DNA of 15,899 nucleotides from DATKMG01 sp035541995 (GCA_035541995.1 DATKMG010000814.1:1-15899); one strand, 5' to 3'; numbered from the stretch's first letter, positions 1 to 7,383 are shown. Program-made: numbers and translations. The notes: generated by a model from the sequence alone, not told the origin.

Positions 1-121
1 TGAGGTTTTCCTCGATCCTGCACTCCAGATGGAACTGCAATTCCGTTGAAAGATCGCTTTCAGATCTGTTCCCTGACAATAGGGCACGGAAAGCTGCCAG
101 GAATTTGGTGAGAGGAGCCAT
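1..121 (-). CDS. ADOP-type (MacB/FtsX-like) permease, N-terminal fragment
   Basis: The first 40 codons of a permease on the minus strand; the rest lies outside the window. Seen: after the start come an FRALL stretch, an acidic ESDLSTELQFHLE segment and then IEENL. This is the cytoplasmic N-terminal leader of acidobacterial duplicated orphan permeases (ADOP), which precedes a MacB-type periplasmic domain and FtsX-type membrane segments. The ATG at 121 is the only usable start, because an in-frame stop lies at 142-140; GAGG lies upstream. padR1 is upstream on the same strand with a 101-bp gap, the usual PadR-permease partnership. Inferred role: inner-membrane export or lipoprotein-handling permease, substrate unknown. 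Only the leader is visible, so completeness cannot be judged. Confidence 0.8.
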   Translation of the reverse strand, partial: MAPLTKFLAAFRALLSGNRSESDLSTELQFHLECRIEENL

Positions 122-158
122 CTGCTGACCTCTATAATTTCACTGAGTGATCCCTTAA

Positions 159-209
159 GATGGACCTGCCTCTTGGCCCGACAAGCCAAAGAGGGATTGA
201 GAGTCCATC
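159..209 (-). promoter_or_regulatory. Compound stem-loop between padR1 and its permease
   Basis: A 7-bp outer stem (159-165 with 203-209, GATGGAC/GTCCATC) encloses an inner stem (169-177 with 185-194, CCTCTTGGC/GCCAAAGAGG) that has one bulged A and a 7-nt loop. It begins 13 bp after the padR1 stop and lies wholly in the intercistronic gap. No U-tract follows on the minus strand, so it is not a standard intrinsic terminator. It could be an attenuator or an mRNA-processing/stability element. The function is inferred; the pairing is read directly. Confidence 0.5.
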
Positions 210-222
210 GCCACCTCTCTCT

Positions 223-555
223 TCAAGCGTTCTGAAGTATCTGGGCTACGGCAGCTGCCAGCCGCTCCCAAGTCCTCGTTTCAAGCTCCAACTGCTTCCG
301 GCCTGCCTTAGTCAAGCGGTAGTACTTTGCCTTGCGGTTGTTCTCCGAAGCTCCCCATTCGGAATCGATCCATCCGCGTCGTTCCAGGCGGTACAGTGCG
401 GGGTAGAGAGAACCTTCCTGAACGCGCAGCACTTCCTTGGAGACTTGCTGAATCCGCTGCGAGATCCCGTACCCATGCATGGGTTCCAGGGCCAGGGTTT
501 TCAGGATCAGCAGGTCGAGGGTGCCCTGCAATATGTCCACATTCGCTGTCGTCAT
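223..555 (-). CDS. PadR-family transcriptional repressor (padR1)
   Basis: A 110-aa PadR regulator of the short subfamily linked to ADOP permeases. Seen: GTLDLLILKTLAL (about residues 11-23) starts the winged helix, followed by MHGYGISQRI, a recognition region with EGSLYPALYRLERRG, the wing SENNRKAKYY, and a C-terminal dimerisation helix after LTKAGRKQLELE. PadR proteins bind palindromic operators as dimers and usually repress their own operon. The ATG at 555 follows a strong GGGGGA Shine-Dalgarno. Upstream are a plausible sigma70 promoter and two near-identical palindromes (564-580, 598-614), so autorepression is likely. The permease downstream is the probable second target. The inducer is unknown. 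Confidence 0.93.
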   Translation of the reverse strand: MTTANVDILQGTLDLLILKTLALEPMHGYGISQRIQQVSKEVLRVQEGSLYPALYRLERRGWIDSEWGASENNRKAKYYRLTKAGRKQLELETRTWERLAAAVAQILQNA

Positions 556-563
556 CAGATCCC

Positions 564-614
564 CCTTAGAATGTCTAAGGAAAGAGTAGGCCTCTTCCCA
601 TAGAATGTCAAAGG
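564..614 (-). promoter_or_regulatory. padR1 promoter with two palindromic operators
   Basis: On the minus strand TTGACA (611-606) is a perfect -35, followed by a 17-bp spacer and TACTCT (588-583) as a weaker -10. Operator copy 1 is CCTTAGACATTCTAAGG (580-564), a perfect 7-3-7 palindrome just downstream of the -10. Copy 2, CCTTTGACATTCTATGG (614-598), matches it at 15 of 17 positions and contains the -35 box. Centres are 34 bp apart, about three helical turns. Binding at both sites would cover the -35 and the start region, as expected for PadR autorepression. The regulator assignment is an inference from position. Confidence 0.65.
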
Positions 615-1017
615 GAATCTCAAGTCATGAAACCAAATCTTCCCTTGCTCGGTGGTTCTTTTCCGTAAGTCCTATGCGTGTTGTCAAGTAAATCCATTTC
701 AGGTCGTGGTAAGGTCATTTGTCAGCCTCTAAGTTATTGATTCTTGGTCCCAGTGCATGCTGGTTTGCCTTAGGAGTTGAGATGGTTTTCCCCAAGTTGA
801 CAATACTAGGTGGTGACGACTTTGTGATTTCACTTGTGGCCCAAGGCTCCCTGAACTCACTTGTTTTCACTCTCCCTCAACCTACGGCTTGGCACCCAGA
901 ACGAACGTGCTGGCGCCTTGCTACGGTTAATGGGAACCAATGGTGAGCCAGCAGAGTCTAATACGAGACAGAGGCAAAATCTGTGAACTCCACAGGAGAT
1001 GAGAGGAGGAGCCGAAC
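615..1017. other. Intergenic region with no supported gene
   Basis: About 400 bp between the divergent padR1 promoter and the ExbD-like gene. Open frames here are short and show no recognisable domain or good start context; the plus-strand frame at 719-946 has no Shine-Dalgarno and atypical composition. A TTGACA on the minus strand at 687-682 has no convincing -10. The promoter for the ExbD-like gene must lie here, but no clear consensus was found. Confidence 0.5.
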
Positions 1018-1416
1018 ATGCGCACACAAGACGAGATCAATGTGACTCCCCTGATCGATGTGTTTTTGACACTGCTCATCATCTTTATGGTGATCACCCC
1101 CATTCAATCGAAAGGCTTAGATACCCAAATTCCCCGGCCCGGTTCGGAGAGGGATGTACTAGAGTCACAAAAAACCGAAAACCCCGCCATTGTGGTCTCA
1201 GTCGGCAGGGACTTGAGCTTAAGAATCAACCAGGAAGTAGTTGCCAGGGAGAAGTTAGGGGGCAGGCTCAGTGAAATTTTCAAGAACCGCGGCGACCGAA
1301 CGCTTTTCCTGCGTGGAGACATGGAGTTGCCGTTCGACGAGATTGTGTCCATTATTGACCTCGCCAAGAAATCAGGCGCAGAATGCATTGGATTACTGAC
1401 CGGCGCTATTCTTTGA
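1018..1416 (+). CDS. exbD: ExbD/TolR-family biopolymer transport protein
   Basis: A 132-aa member of the ExbD/TolR family, the inner-membrane proton-channel partner of ExbB or TolQ that energises TonB or Tol machines. Seen: a very short cytoplasmic leader, then a single transmembrane helix (about residues 11-27) starting NVTPLIDVFLTLLIIF, with the conserved proton-binding Asp at residue 14. The rest (about 30-132) is a periplasmic domain ending in the usual VSIIDLAKKSGAECIGLLT segment. The ATG at 1018 follows GGAGGA. Length matches the family (about 130-150 aa). Oddly, no ExbB/TolQ or TonB gene lies beside it; it must use a partner encoded elsewhere or be an extra ExbD. Confidence 0.9.
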   Translation: MRTQDEINVTPLIDVFLTLLIIFMVITPIQSKGLDTQIPRPGSERDVLESQKTENPAIVVSVGRDLSLRINQEVVAREKLGGRLSEIFKNRGDRTLFLRGDMELPFDEIVSIIDLAKKSGAECIGLLTGAIL

Positions 1417-1511
1417 AAGGTTGCTGCTGCCCCAGGGTTCGTCGAATATGACATCCGGCAGGGTAGCAGTGGGACTATTGGGTGTAAATAAACCAAAAGA
1501 GAAGATAAGAG

Positions 1512-2105
1512 ATGAAATGGATACATCTTACCCTTTGTGGTCCAATCCTGTTTTTCTCACTTTTCCAAGACGCCACTAGAGCACAATCAACTGTCGAGCC
1601 GATTAAGGCCAAGCAAAGGAAACTCACTTATCAAATTCAACCCGATGGCTCTAAGATTCTCAAGCAGCAAGAAGCAGGAGTGTTTTACCGCGCTTCGTCC
1701 GGGGCTACCATGAACACCATGGGCGACCGGTCTACGTTTATGGACGAGCAGGGCAACACTTACAATATCGTCCACAGTAGGAAACTCGCTAAGCTTGTCG
1801 TGCGCCAGGACCAGCCTCTTTTCTACTATGAAATGATAAAGAAGTTACCACCAGAAAGCATTAAGGGTTATGAGATGGTGAACGGGCTTAATTGTGCCAT
1901 TCGCCTCGTTCTGATGAATGGTAAGCCTAGTGGTAAGGCTTATTCTTACTTACCTTATGGTTTGACTGTGAAAGTCGAGACCACGGATCCTGGCGGCTCT
2001 TTTTTGGTTGTTCGAGAAATGTATGACATAGAGGTAGCGGAGCCCGATCAGGCCCTAGTCCGAATTCCGGAAGGTTATTCCATCAATAACCAGACAGGAC
2101 AATAA
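1512..2105 (+). CDS. Secreted protein of unknown function
   Basis: 197 aa, family not recognised. Seen: an N-terminal signal peptide with a hydrophobic core (about residues 6-19) and a likely cleavage after Ala24 (ATRA before QST), so the product is probably periplasmic or exported. The mature part looks like a compact beta-rich domain with LTYQIQPDGSKILKQQ near its start and EAGVFYRASSGATMNTMG after it. The only cysteines are Cys9 in the signal peptide and one mid-protein Cys. It lies 95 bp after the ExbD-like gene on the same strand, so cotranscription is possible, though the Shine-Dalgarno is a weak purine run (AAGAGAAGATAAGAG). It ends convergently 33 bp from the M16 operon, with no terminator hairpin visible between. 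Confidence 0.7.
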   Translation: MKWIHLTLCGPILFFSLFQDATRAQSTVEPIKAKQRKLTYQIQPDGSKILKQQEAGVFYRASSGATMNTMGDRSTFMDEQGNTYNIVHSRKLAKLVVRQDQPLFYYEMIKKLPPESIKGYEMVNGLNCAIRLVLMNGKPSGKAYSYLPYGLTVKVETTDPGGSFLVVREMYDIEVAEPDQALVRIPEGYSINNQTGQ

Positions 2106-2138
2106 CGAGCCGGTAAACGCCAAAGCTGACTGCGTCTC

Positions 2139-3536
2139 TCAATTCCCCGGCTTGAACGGGGCGATCTGTTCTTCTATTTTCGATTTATCTCCCACTACAA
2201 CAATAGTCATTTCCTTGGGTTTGATGTACTGACTGGTAGATTTCTGCACGTCCGCAGGCGTCACTGCATTCACTTTCTGAACGTAGGTCTTCAAATAATC
2301 CGTGCCCAATCCCTGAAAATCCACATACCGGAGTTGGGCGATCAAGGCATTCCGGTTGGAATTCTGGATCACAAACACTCCCGATAGATAGCTTTGAATG
2401 CCCTTGAGTTCAGCCTGCGTCGGCGCCTCCTTCTGAAGGCGATCGATCTCGCCGAAGATTTCCTTTATGGAAGGACCCGTAAACTGCGTGGTTACGTCTG
2501 CATGCTGCGCCCAATAGGCGTCATGATAGCGCCGGGAGATTTCGCTGTATGGCGAATAAGTATATCCCTTTTGCTCGCGAATGTTGGCCGTAATGCGCGA
2601 GTTGAACGACCCGCCCAGCAAGGCATTGGCTACCCGAAGTGGAACCGCATCCGGACTGGTCGGACTCACGACCGGCAGCCCCATGATCAGTGTCGATTGG
2701 GGTGCGCCCGGCCGATCCGTCAAATCCAATACCTTCTTTGCCTGTGGTTGCGGAGGGTTGTCAACCCGCGCAGGTCCTTTGCTCCATCCACTAAAACTCT
2801 CCGCGATTGCTTTCTTGACTGCCGCCGAATCAAATTTCCCGGCCACGTAAAGGTGGGATCGCTGCGCCCCGAAGTTCTTGCTGTAGTAATCCTTTACGTC
2901 CTGCAGGGTCAATTTCTTCACGTCGTCTTCGGTCGGCAGGATTGTTCCATACGGATGCTCTCCGTAGAGAATCTTGCGGAAACGCATCTCGGCAATGGTC
3001 TGGGGCTGAGACGTTTGCAGCGCAATATTGCGCAACATATCATTCTTCAACCGTGCCAGTTCCGATTCGGGAAACCTTGGATGCTGCAAGACATCCCCCA
3101 GCAAGCGCACCGCAGCCGGAGCAAATTCCTGCAACACATCCATGGAGAATTCGCTTTGATCTGCATCCGCACTTACTGAAAGAGTACTTCCCATTCGTGC
3201 TGTCTCCACGGCCAGCTGGTTGGAGTTCAGTGTGGCAGTGCCTTCCTTGAAAAGGTCTGCGGTCAGACCGGCCACACCCGTGTACCCTTTCCCCTCGTTC
3301 AATTGGCCCGCATCTACCGAAACGTTGATGGCTGCCTTGGGGATGACGCCGTAGGGTACCAACGTCACTTTCATACCGTTTGGCAGTGTGTATGACTCAC
3401 TGGCCGGAACTGTGAAGGCCTTCGGGGCCGATCCCTCCGGCGGCGACTGTTTCTGCGCAAGCACGGGGTTCGTCACCATCAAAACGCCTGCCAGAACCAG
3501 CATGCTCGTATTGTTTCCTGGAATTCTCATCTTCAT
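2139..3536 (-). CDS. M16 peptidase-like protein, non-catalytic partner subunit
   Basis: A 465-aa M16 (pitrilysin/insulinase-like) protein with a signal peptide (cleavage near LAQ, residue 28). Seen: the family start motif YTLPNGMKVTLV (about 49-60), but at the zinc site HxxEH is replaced by Gly90, Ala93 and Asp94, so it cannot bind zinc in the usual way. The C-terminal half keeps LGGSFNSRITANIREQKGYT (about 307-326), the Arg/Tyr substrate-binding motif. In known heterodimeric bacterial M16B proteases one subunit holds the zinc and the other the Arg/Tyr pair, so this is probably the partner of the gene 15 bp upstream. The ATG at 3536 has AAGGAG overlapping the end of the upstream gene, suggesting coupled translation. 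Confidence 0.9.
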   Translation of the reverse strand: MKMRIPGNNTSMLVLAGVLMVTNPVLAQKQSPPEGSAPKAFTVPASESYTLPNGMKVTLVPYGVIPKAAINVSVDAGQLNEGKGYTGVAGLTADLFKEGTATLNSNQLAVETARMGSTLSVSADADQSEFSMDVLQEFAPAAVRLLGDVLQHPRFPESELARLKNDMLRNIALQTSQPQTIAEMRFRKILYGEHPYGTILPTEDDVKKLTLQDVKDYYSKNFGAQRSHLYVAGKFDSAAVKKAIAESFSGWSKGPARVDNPPQPQAKKVLDLTDRPGAPQSTLIMGLPVVSPTSPDAVPLRVANALLGGSFNSRITANIREQKGYTYSPYSEISRRYHDAYWAQHADVTTQFTGPSIKEIFGEIDRLQKEAPTQAELKGIQSYLSGVFVIQNSNRNALIAQLRYVDFQGLGTDYLKTYVQKVNAVTPADVQKSTSQYIKPKEMTIVVVGDKSKIEEQIAPFKPGN

Positions 3537-3551
3537 CTCAATTCTCCTTTA

Positions 3552-4964
3552 TTACTGGTTCTTGGCCGGCTTTGCGGCAGGTTCTTTCTGTCCGGGTTCC
3601 AGAAACACGATGGTCCGATTTTCGGGGCGCAAATATTCTTTAGCCGTTGCTTGGATCAATTCAGGGGTCACCTTGCGGAATTCTCCCACCAGCGAATTCA
3701 CCTTTGAAGGATTGTCGTCAAACAACGCATAACTAGCCAATAAATCCATCAGCCCAAATCCACCGAACTCTCCCATGGTGTCATAAAGGTCGGAACGCAG
3801 CTTCACCAGTGCGTGATCCACCGCCTTTTGATCGACTGGTTTGTTCCTTAAAGGCTCGATCACCGTATCCATCGCTTCCAGAACGGTCTGCGGCTTGGTC
3901 GTGGAGTCATACTCCAGCTCGGCGCTGAACAACATCGGCCCTTGGTAGTTGAACATATTCCCCAGCAGGTTGATTCCACCCGCCACGCTGCCGGTGAGCC
4001 CTCGTTTCTTTACGAGTTCCTGTCGGAATAGCGCATCGTCTCCCTGGATTAGCATCTGTACAATCAAGCCCATTGCATAATACTCAGGGGTGTTACGCTC
4101 CGGCATGTGGTATCCCACCGCAATCGCCGGACGCGGCGCGAGTTTATCTGTCTTGTTCACCCGTTTCTCTTTTTCCTGGCGCGGTTCCGTCAGGTCCGGC
4201 TGGGCCGGGACCTGCGACGGCTTGATTCCCGCAAAGTATTTTTCCACCAGCTTCTTTGCTTCTGCAACGTCGAAATCTCCCACAATTGCCAGCACCGCGT
4301 TATTCGGCGCGTAGTAGGTCCCAAAGAATTTCTTCACTTCATCGAGTTTTGCGGCCTCGATGTCGGTCAAGTCGCCATAGAAATTGTGGGCGTTATACCA
4401 ATTCGAATTGGCAGCCATAGGCAGGTCGATCCAGGGGAAGCCGCCGTACGGTTGGTTCAGAACACTGACCTTCACTTCATTTCCAACCACGCCCTGCTGG
4501 TTCTTCAGATTTTCTTCCGTCACAGCCAAACTGCTCATCCGGTCTGCCTCGGCCCACAGCACCGTTTCCAGTTTGTTGGCGGGCATTACTTCGAAATAGT
4601 TGGTGAAATCAAATCGGGTGGAACCGTTTAGAATTCCACCGTTCTCCTGCACCAGTTTCACGAATTCCATCTTTCCAAGATTTTTCGAACCTTGAAACAT
4701 CATGTGTTCGAACAGATGGGCAAAACCCGTTCGGTCCCGCGGCTCGATCCGGAAACCGATCCGGTAGTACACTCCAGTGCAGACGGTGGGTGCGGTATGG
4801 TCCGGCGAGAGCACTACGCGAAGACCATTCGGAAGCTTGTAATATTCGATCGGAACATGAAATTCCTCGGCTGCACGGGCGCTGCACTCCAGGGCCATGA
4901 AACCCGAGGCCACAAGCATTACTTTGCACGCGGCAAGCACCGCTTTCCTTCCATTTCCTACCAT
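3552..4964 (-). CDS. Zinc-dependent M16 peptidase, catalytic subunit
   Basis: A 470-aa periplasmic M16B metalloprotease. Seen: a signal peptide (cleavage near SARA, residue 31), YYKLPNGLRVVL, then the inverted zinc motif HLFEH (His83, Glu86 as base, His87), with the third ligand Glu163 in VVGNEV, 76 residues after His87, the family spacing. The C-terminal domain (about 270-455) has DALFRQELVKKRGLTGSV where the Arg/Tyr substrate motif would be, and lacks the Tyr. That complements the partner gene, which keeps the Arg/Tyr motif and lacks the zinc site. The ATG at 4964 has an AAAGGAGG Shine-Dalgarno. First gene of a two-gene operon; substrate unknown, probably peptides or misfolded envelope proteins. 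Confidence 0.94.
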   Translation of the reverse strand: MVGNGRKAVLAACKVMLVASGFMALECSARAAEEFHVPIEYYKLPNGLRVVLSPDHTAPTVCTGVYYRIGFRIEPRDRTGFAHLFEHMMFQGSKNLGKMEFVKLVQENGGILNGSTRFDFTNYFEVMPANKLETVLWAEADRMSSLAVTEENLKNQQGVVGNEVKVSVLNQPYGGFPWIDLPMAANSNWYNAHNFYGDLTDIEAAKLDEVKKFFGTYYAPNNAVLAIVGDFDVAEAKKLVEKYFAGIKPSQVPAQPDLTEPRQEKEKRVNKTDKLAPRPAIAVGYHMPERNTPEYYAMGLIVQMLIQGDDALFRQELVKKRGLTGSVAGGINLLGNMFNYQGPMLFSAELEYDSTTKPQTVLEAMDTVIEPLRNKPVDQKAVDHALVKLRSDLYDTMGEFGGFGLMDLLASYALFDDNPSKVNSLVGEFRKVTPELIQATAKEYLRPENRTIVFLEPGQKEPAAKPAKNQ

Positions 4965-5098
4965 ACTTCCTCCTTTTGGATCTCCTCGAAATAGCTTGTG
5001 GGAGAGTGTCCAGACAAACTTCCCCCTTCGTAGGTACGCAATCTTCTACGGAGTGTTTCGCCCATTTTCGAATTCCACGGGATACGGCACTCCTAATT

Positions 5099-5191
5099 AT
5101 GAAAATGAGTTTTTGGAAGGGACGGCTGGCCCCAGCCGTCCTCACCTCTGAAAAGCGGCGCGGTGGGGCCACCGCGCCCTACCATTTTCAT
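5099..5191. repeat. Hairpin pair flanked by inverted ATGAAAATG (BIME-like unit)
   Basis: ATGAAAATG at 5099-5107 and its reverse complement at 5183-5191 bound a 93-bp unit holding two perfect 10-bp stems with 2-nt centres: 5120-5141 (GGACGGCTGG/CCAGCCGTCC) and 5157-5178 (GGCGCGGTGG/CCACCGCGCC). It sits in the leader region of the M16 operon, downstream of an unrelated gene on the same strand. No T-tract follows either stem. The layout, two GC hairpins in a symmetric frame, resembles REP/BIME elements. Related-looking ends recur at 7968-8272. Confidence 0.6.
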
Positions 5192-5220
5192 CCTCCGTGG
5201 TGACCTAAATGGGTCATGGG

Positions 5221-6189
5221 TCACTCTCTTGAGTAACCTGACTTCCCGCGCTGAGCACGGAAGAGCTGGGTCAGGTTTTCGGCGCTAACGGCCTGCTGCA
5301 AAGTCATCGCGAAGTCTTCCCGCAGAATCTCACGGAACTCCCAATCCTCTCCCTGGTGGCGATAGACATAGACAACGCGGCGTTCCCCTGCGGAATGTTC
5401 CGCTTTAGGACCGTAGCCCCTGGGCTGAAAGAGCGCTTCGAAGGCCAGGCTCTTGGTCTCGTCGTTGATGACGGGTTCTCCCGTCAGATTGGCGTCGAAG
5501 AGTTCCGGATCACAATGGGAATTGTTGTCGCGGCACCAGTCCATTGACAAATTCAGCCCCAGAATGCGCTTGTACTCATCGCGGATCCATGTATTCTTTG
5601 GAGGATATATCTGAACTACTGCATTTTTGATGAGATCGTATACCGAGAGTTCGAGCGGGTGCGTGGGAGCGAAATGAATCTCGCTATGTTCGATGAGTGC
5701 GAGTCCAGCAGGGCTGTTGGCAACGACCCATCCATAGAGGGTGCGTTTGACCTCGAGCTTCGGGGTCAGCACGATGGTACAGGACGCAGACGGCGACAGA
5801 TGGGTATCGAGTATCAGAAATCCTGCAATCGACTTCAGCGCTGTCACTGACCCAAGGCAACCGGCGTTTAAGTCGGCAAGGACATTGGTCTCTACCTTAT
5901 CAAACTGCCGGCTGGTCCAGGTCTTTGATTTTTTGTCAAAGAAGCGGACCCACAACGGGAGTGCCAGGGCGTTGGAGTCCTGATAGACGTAATATGCGAC
6001 CACAAATTGAGACGCATCGTTAAGGGTAGAGAAGCTGGTGATCTGCTGGTTGAGTACGGCAGGCGCAAGCCCGGTGGCGGGAACATGGTTCTCGGCCAGC
6101 GTTTCCGCCAGCGTTGGCCATCGATAGTTAGCAGCAGCCGGAAACCCCAGCCACATCGCTACGACGAGAATCCACAGCAGATTCCTCAT
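5221..6189 (-). CDS. Exported protein of unknown function
   Basis: 322 aa from the ATG at 6189; no family recognised. Seen: a clear signal peptide from this start (MRNLLWILVVAMWLGF, cleavage near PAAA, residue 20) and four cysteines in the mature part (in AGCLG, ASCTI, DWCRD and SHCDP) that could form two disulfides. These suit a periplasmic or extracellular location. The frame opens further upstream to a TTG at 6243, but that would bury the signal peptide behind 18 residues, so the internal ATG is preferred; its Shine-Dalgarno (AAGAA) is weak. Single gene, followed on the same strand by the M16 operon about 250 bp away. Function cannot be assigned. Confidence 0.7.
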   Translation of the reverse strand: MRNLLWILVVAMWLGFPAAANYRWPTLAETLAENHVPATGLAPAVLNQQITSFSTLNDASQFVVAYYVYQDSNALALPLWVRFFDKKSKTWTSRQFDKVETNVLADLNAGCLGSVTALKSIAGFLILDTHLSPSASCTIVLTPKLEVKRTLYGWVVANSPAGLALIEHSEIHFAPTHPLELSVYDLIKNAVVQIYPPKNTWIRDEYKRILGLNLSMDWCRDNNSHCDPELFDANLTGEPVINDETKSLAFEALFQPRGYGPKAEHSAGERRVVYVYRHQGEDWEFREILREDFAMTLQQAVSAENLTQLFRAQRGKSGYSRE

Positions 6190-6657
6190 GGTTTCTTGCC
6201 AGAATCGTGACATGAATTGGGAGCAGGCGCAAGCGTTCCTCAAAACCTAGTGCAGCGCTGTCTATTAAGAGTCGCAGAATATAGTGACAACTCTTTGTCC
6301 CGAAGGGATAATGGAAAGTAGGCAGAGGTGACGCGCTTTTCGCGTCACCTCTGGAATCTCGTCCCCCTAAAATCTCCACCCCGGCAGGGGTGGCGGAATG
6401 GGATGCCACAATATTCTGCGAATTTCGGTAGTAGCGGCGATCACCGGCAAACTGGATGAACAGACACCAGCATCCGAGTTGTCGCGTATACCTGACTAAG
6501 CGACTATTCAAAATTGATCTGGTTTGGAAGAGTAACGTGGGTCCCTAACCTTCCTCTCTAAGTCCTCCTGCAACAGTCTCTGGCTGGGATCCCCTTTGAT
6601 TCCAAGTGCTGTGCAGCGGTTCCCCAATAGGCTATAAGAAAGGAGGAGCGGTCTTCG
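6190..6657. other. Intergenic region with two hairpins, no supported gene
   Basis: About 470 bp between two minus-strand genes. Apart from the hairpins at 6323-6393 nothing coding is convincing; the minus-strand frame at 6128-6511 has no domain and overlaps the signal peptide region of the neighbouring gene. No terminator with a U-tract was found after the endonuclease III-like gene. Confidence 0.5.
6323..6393. repeat. Two adjacent perfect hairpins, REP-like
   Basis: The first stem has 13 bp (6323-6335 with 6341-6353; CAGAGGTGACGCG and its complement) with a 5-nt loop. The second has 7 bp (6376-6382 with 6387-6393; CCACCCC/GGGGTGG) with a 4-nt loop. They are 22 bp apart. T-rich tails are absent, so REP-type repeats are more likely than terminators. 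Two GC hairpins a short distance apart repeat the design of the unit at 5099-5191, though the flanking sequence differs. Confidence 0.5.
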
Positions 6658-7383
6658 CTATTTGCTGTACCGCTCCCGATAATAAACACAGACTTCACTC
6701 ACAGGACAGATATCGCATTTTGGCTTGGTCCGCCTGCAAATTTCCTGACCGTGCCGCTTTAGCAGAAGGTAGGTTCTTTGCCTCGCCTCCAGCGTTGCCG
6801 GCAGTTCAGCTCCCATCGCCTCCTGTCCAGCCTGGTAACCCTTGACATAGTTCTTATGTTCTTTGCCACACAATATCCGTTGCGGCACGCACACGAACGC
6901 CGAAGGCACCGCAACCACCGGGGCCATCCTCCCGAATAGCAAAATCTTATCCGCGCCGGGCTCGCCAATTACAGGGAATTGCTTCAGTACTTTCTTAACA
7001 TCCTGAATCCTCTTACCAGGCGAGTCCTCTGTTCCTTGCAGCAGTTTCTCCAGTGCCCCTCTCAAATCCCCACCGAATTCGTTATTCAACATCCTGGCAA
7101 TGATCTTCAAGCGCTCCGCTCGGAGTTCCGGGATAATCCCTCCGTGCCGCATCAATTTCGCCAACTTCGGCTTCGACGCTGCCAGGATCCTTTCCGGCTC
7201 CGTGCCCACGTTGAGCTTTAGCGCCTCGTATCCCTTTAGGCACGATACATCCGTCGCCGGATACCCACAATTCATAAACAGGATCATCTCATACGGATCG
7301 ATGGGGCCAACCGCTTCCTGTACTCCGTAGTGTTCTTCTAATCGCTCTAATACTTCGGCAAGCTTTAGCTTCGTTTTCTTCAT
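6658..7383 (-). CDS. Endonuclease III-like HhH-GPD protein with Fe-S motif, catalytic residues lost
   Basis: 241 aa, matching the length of Nth-type DNA glycosylase/AP lyases. Seen: a C-terminal Cys216-x6-Cys223-x2-Cys226-x5-Cys232, the exact [4Fe-4S] spacing of the Nth/MutY family, and a helix-hairpin-helix at FPVIGEPGADK (136-146). In active Nth the hairpin carries a catalytic Lys and 18 residues later a catalytic Asp. Here the aligned positions are Pro142 and Pro160 (in VAVPSAFVCV). Loss of both argues against glycosylase or lyase chemistry. It may bind DNA or lesions without cutting, or act in another way. The ATG at 7383 has AGGAA upstream. It seems monocistronic, with a TATAAT about 80 nt upstream on the same strand. 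Confidence 0.8.
   Translation of the reverse strand: MKKTKLKLAEVLERLEEHYGVQEAVGPIDPYEMILFMNCGYPATDVSCLKGYEALKLNVGTEPERILAASKPKLAKLMRHGGIIPELRAERLKIIARMLNNEFGGDLRGALEKLLQGTEDSPGKRIQDVKKVLKQFPVIGEPGADKILLFGRMAPVVAVPSAFVCVPQRILCGKEHKNYVKGYQAGQEAMGAELPATLEARQRTYLLLKRHGQEICRRTKPKCDICPVSEVCVYYRERYSK

Noticed and set aside
160..603. A long plus-strand open frame opposite padR1
   Set aside because: It is the antisense shadow of a clear PadR gene, with no domain of its own.
719..946. A 75-codon plus-strand frame between padR1 and the ExbD-like gene
   Set aside because: No Shine-Dalgarno, no signal or domain, and odd composition; treated as chance.
2394..3179. A 261-codon plus-strand frame
   Set aside because: Fully antisense to the M16 partner subunit, Arg-rich, without a recognisable domain.
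4107..4631. A 174-codon plus-strand frame
   Set aside because: Antisense to the catalytic M16 gene, whose zinc motif and spacing are intact.
5120..5178. The two hairpins as intrinsic terminators
   Set aside because: No T-tract follows either stem on either strand, and inverted ATGAAAATG flanks fit a repeat unit better.
6190..6243. An 18-residue N-terminal extension of the exported protein, starting at TTG
   Set aside because: It would place residues ahead of a well-formed signal peptide and has no ribosome site.
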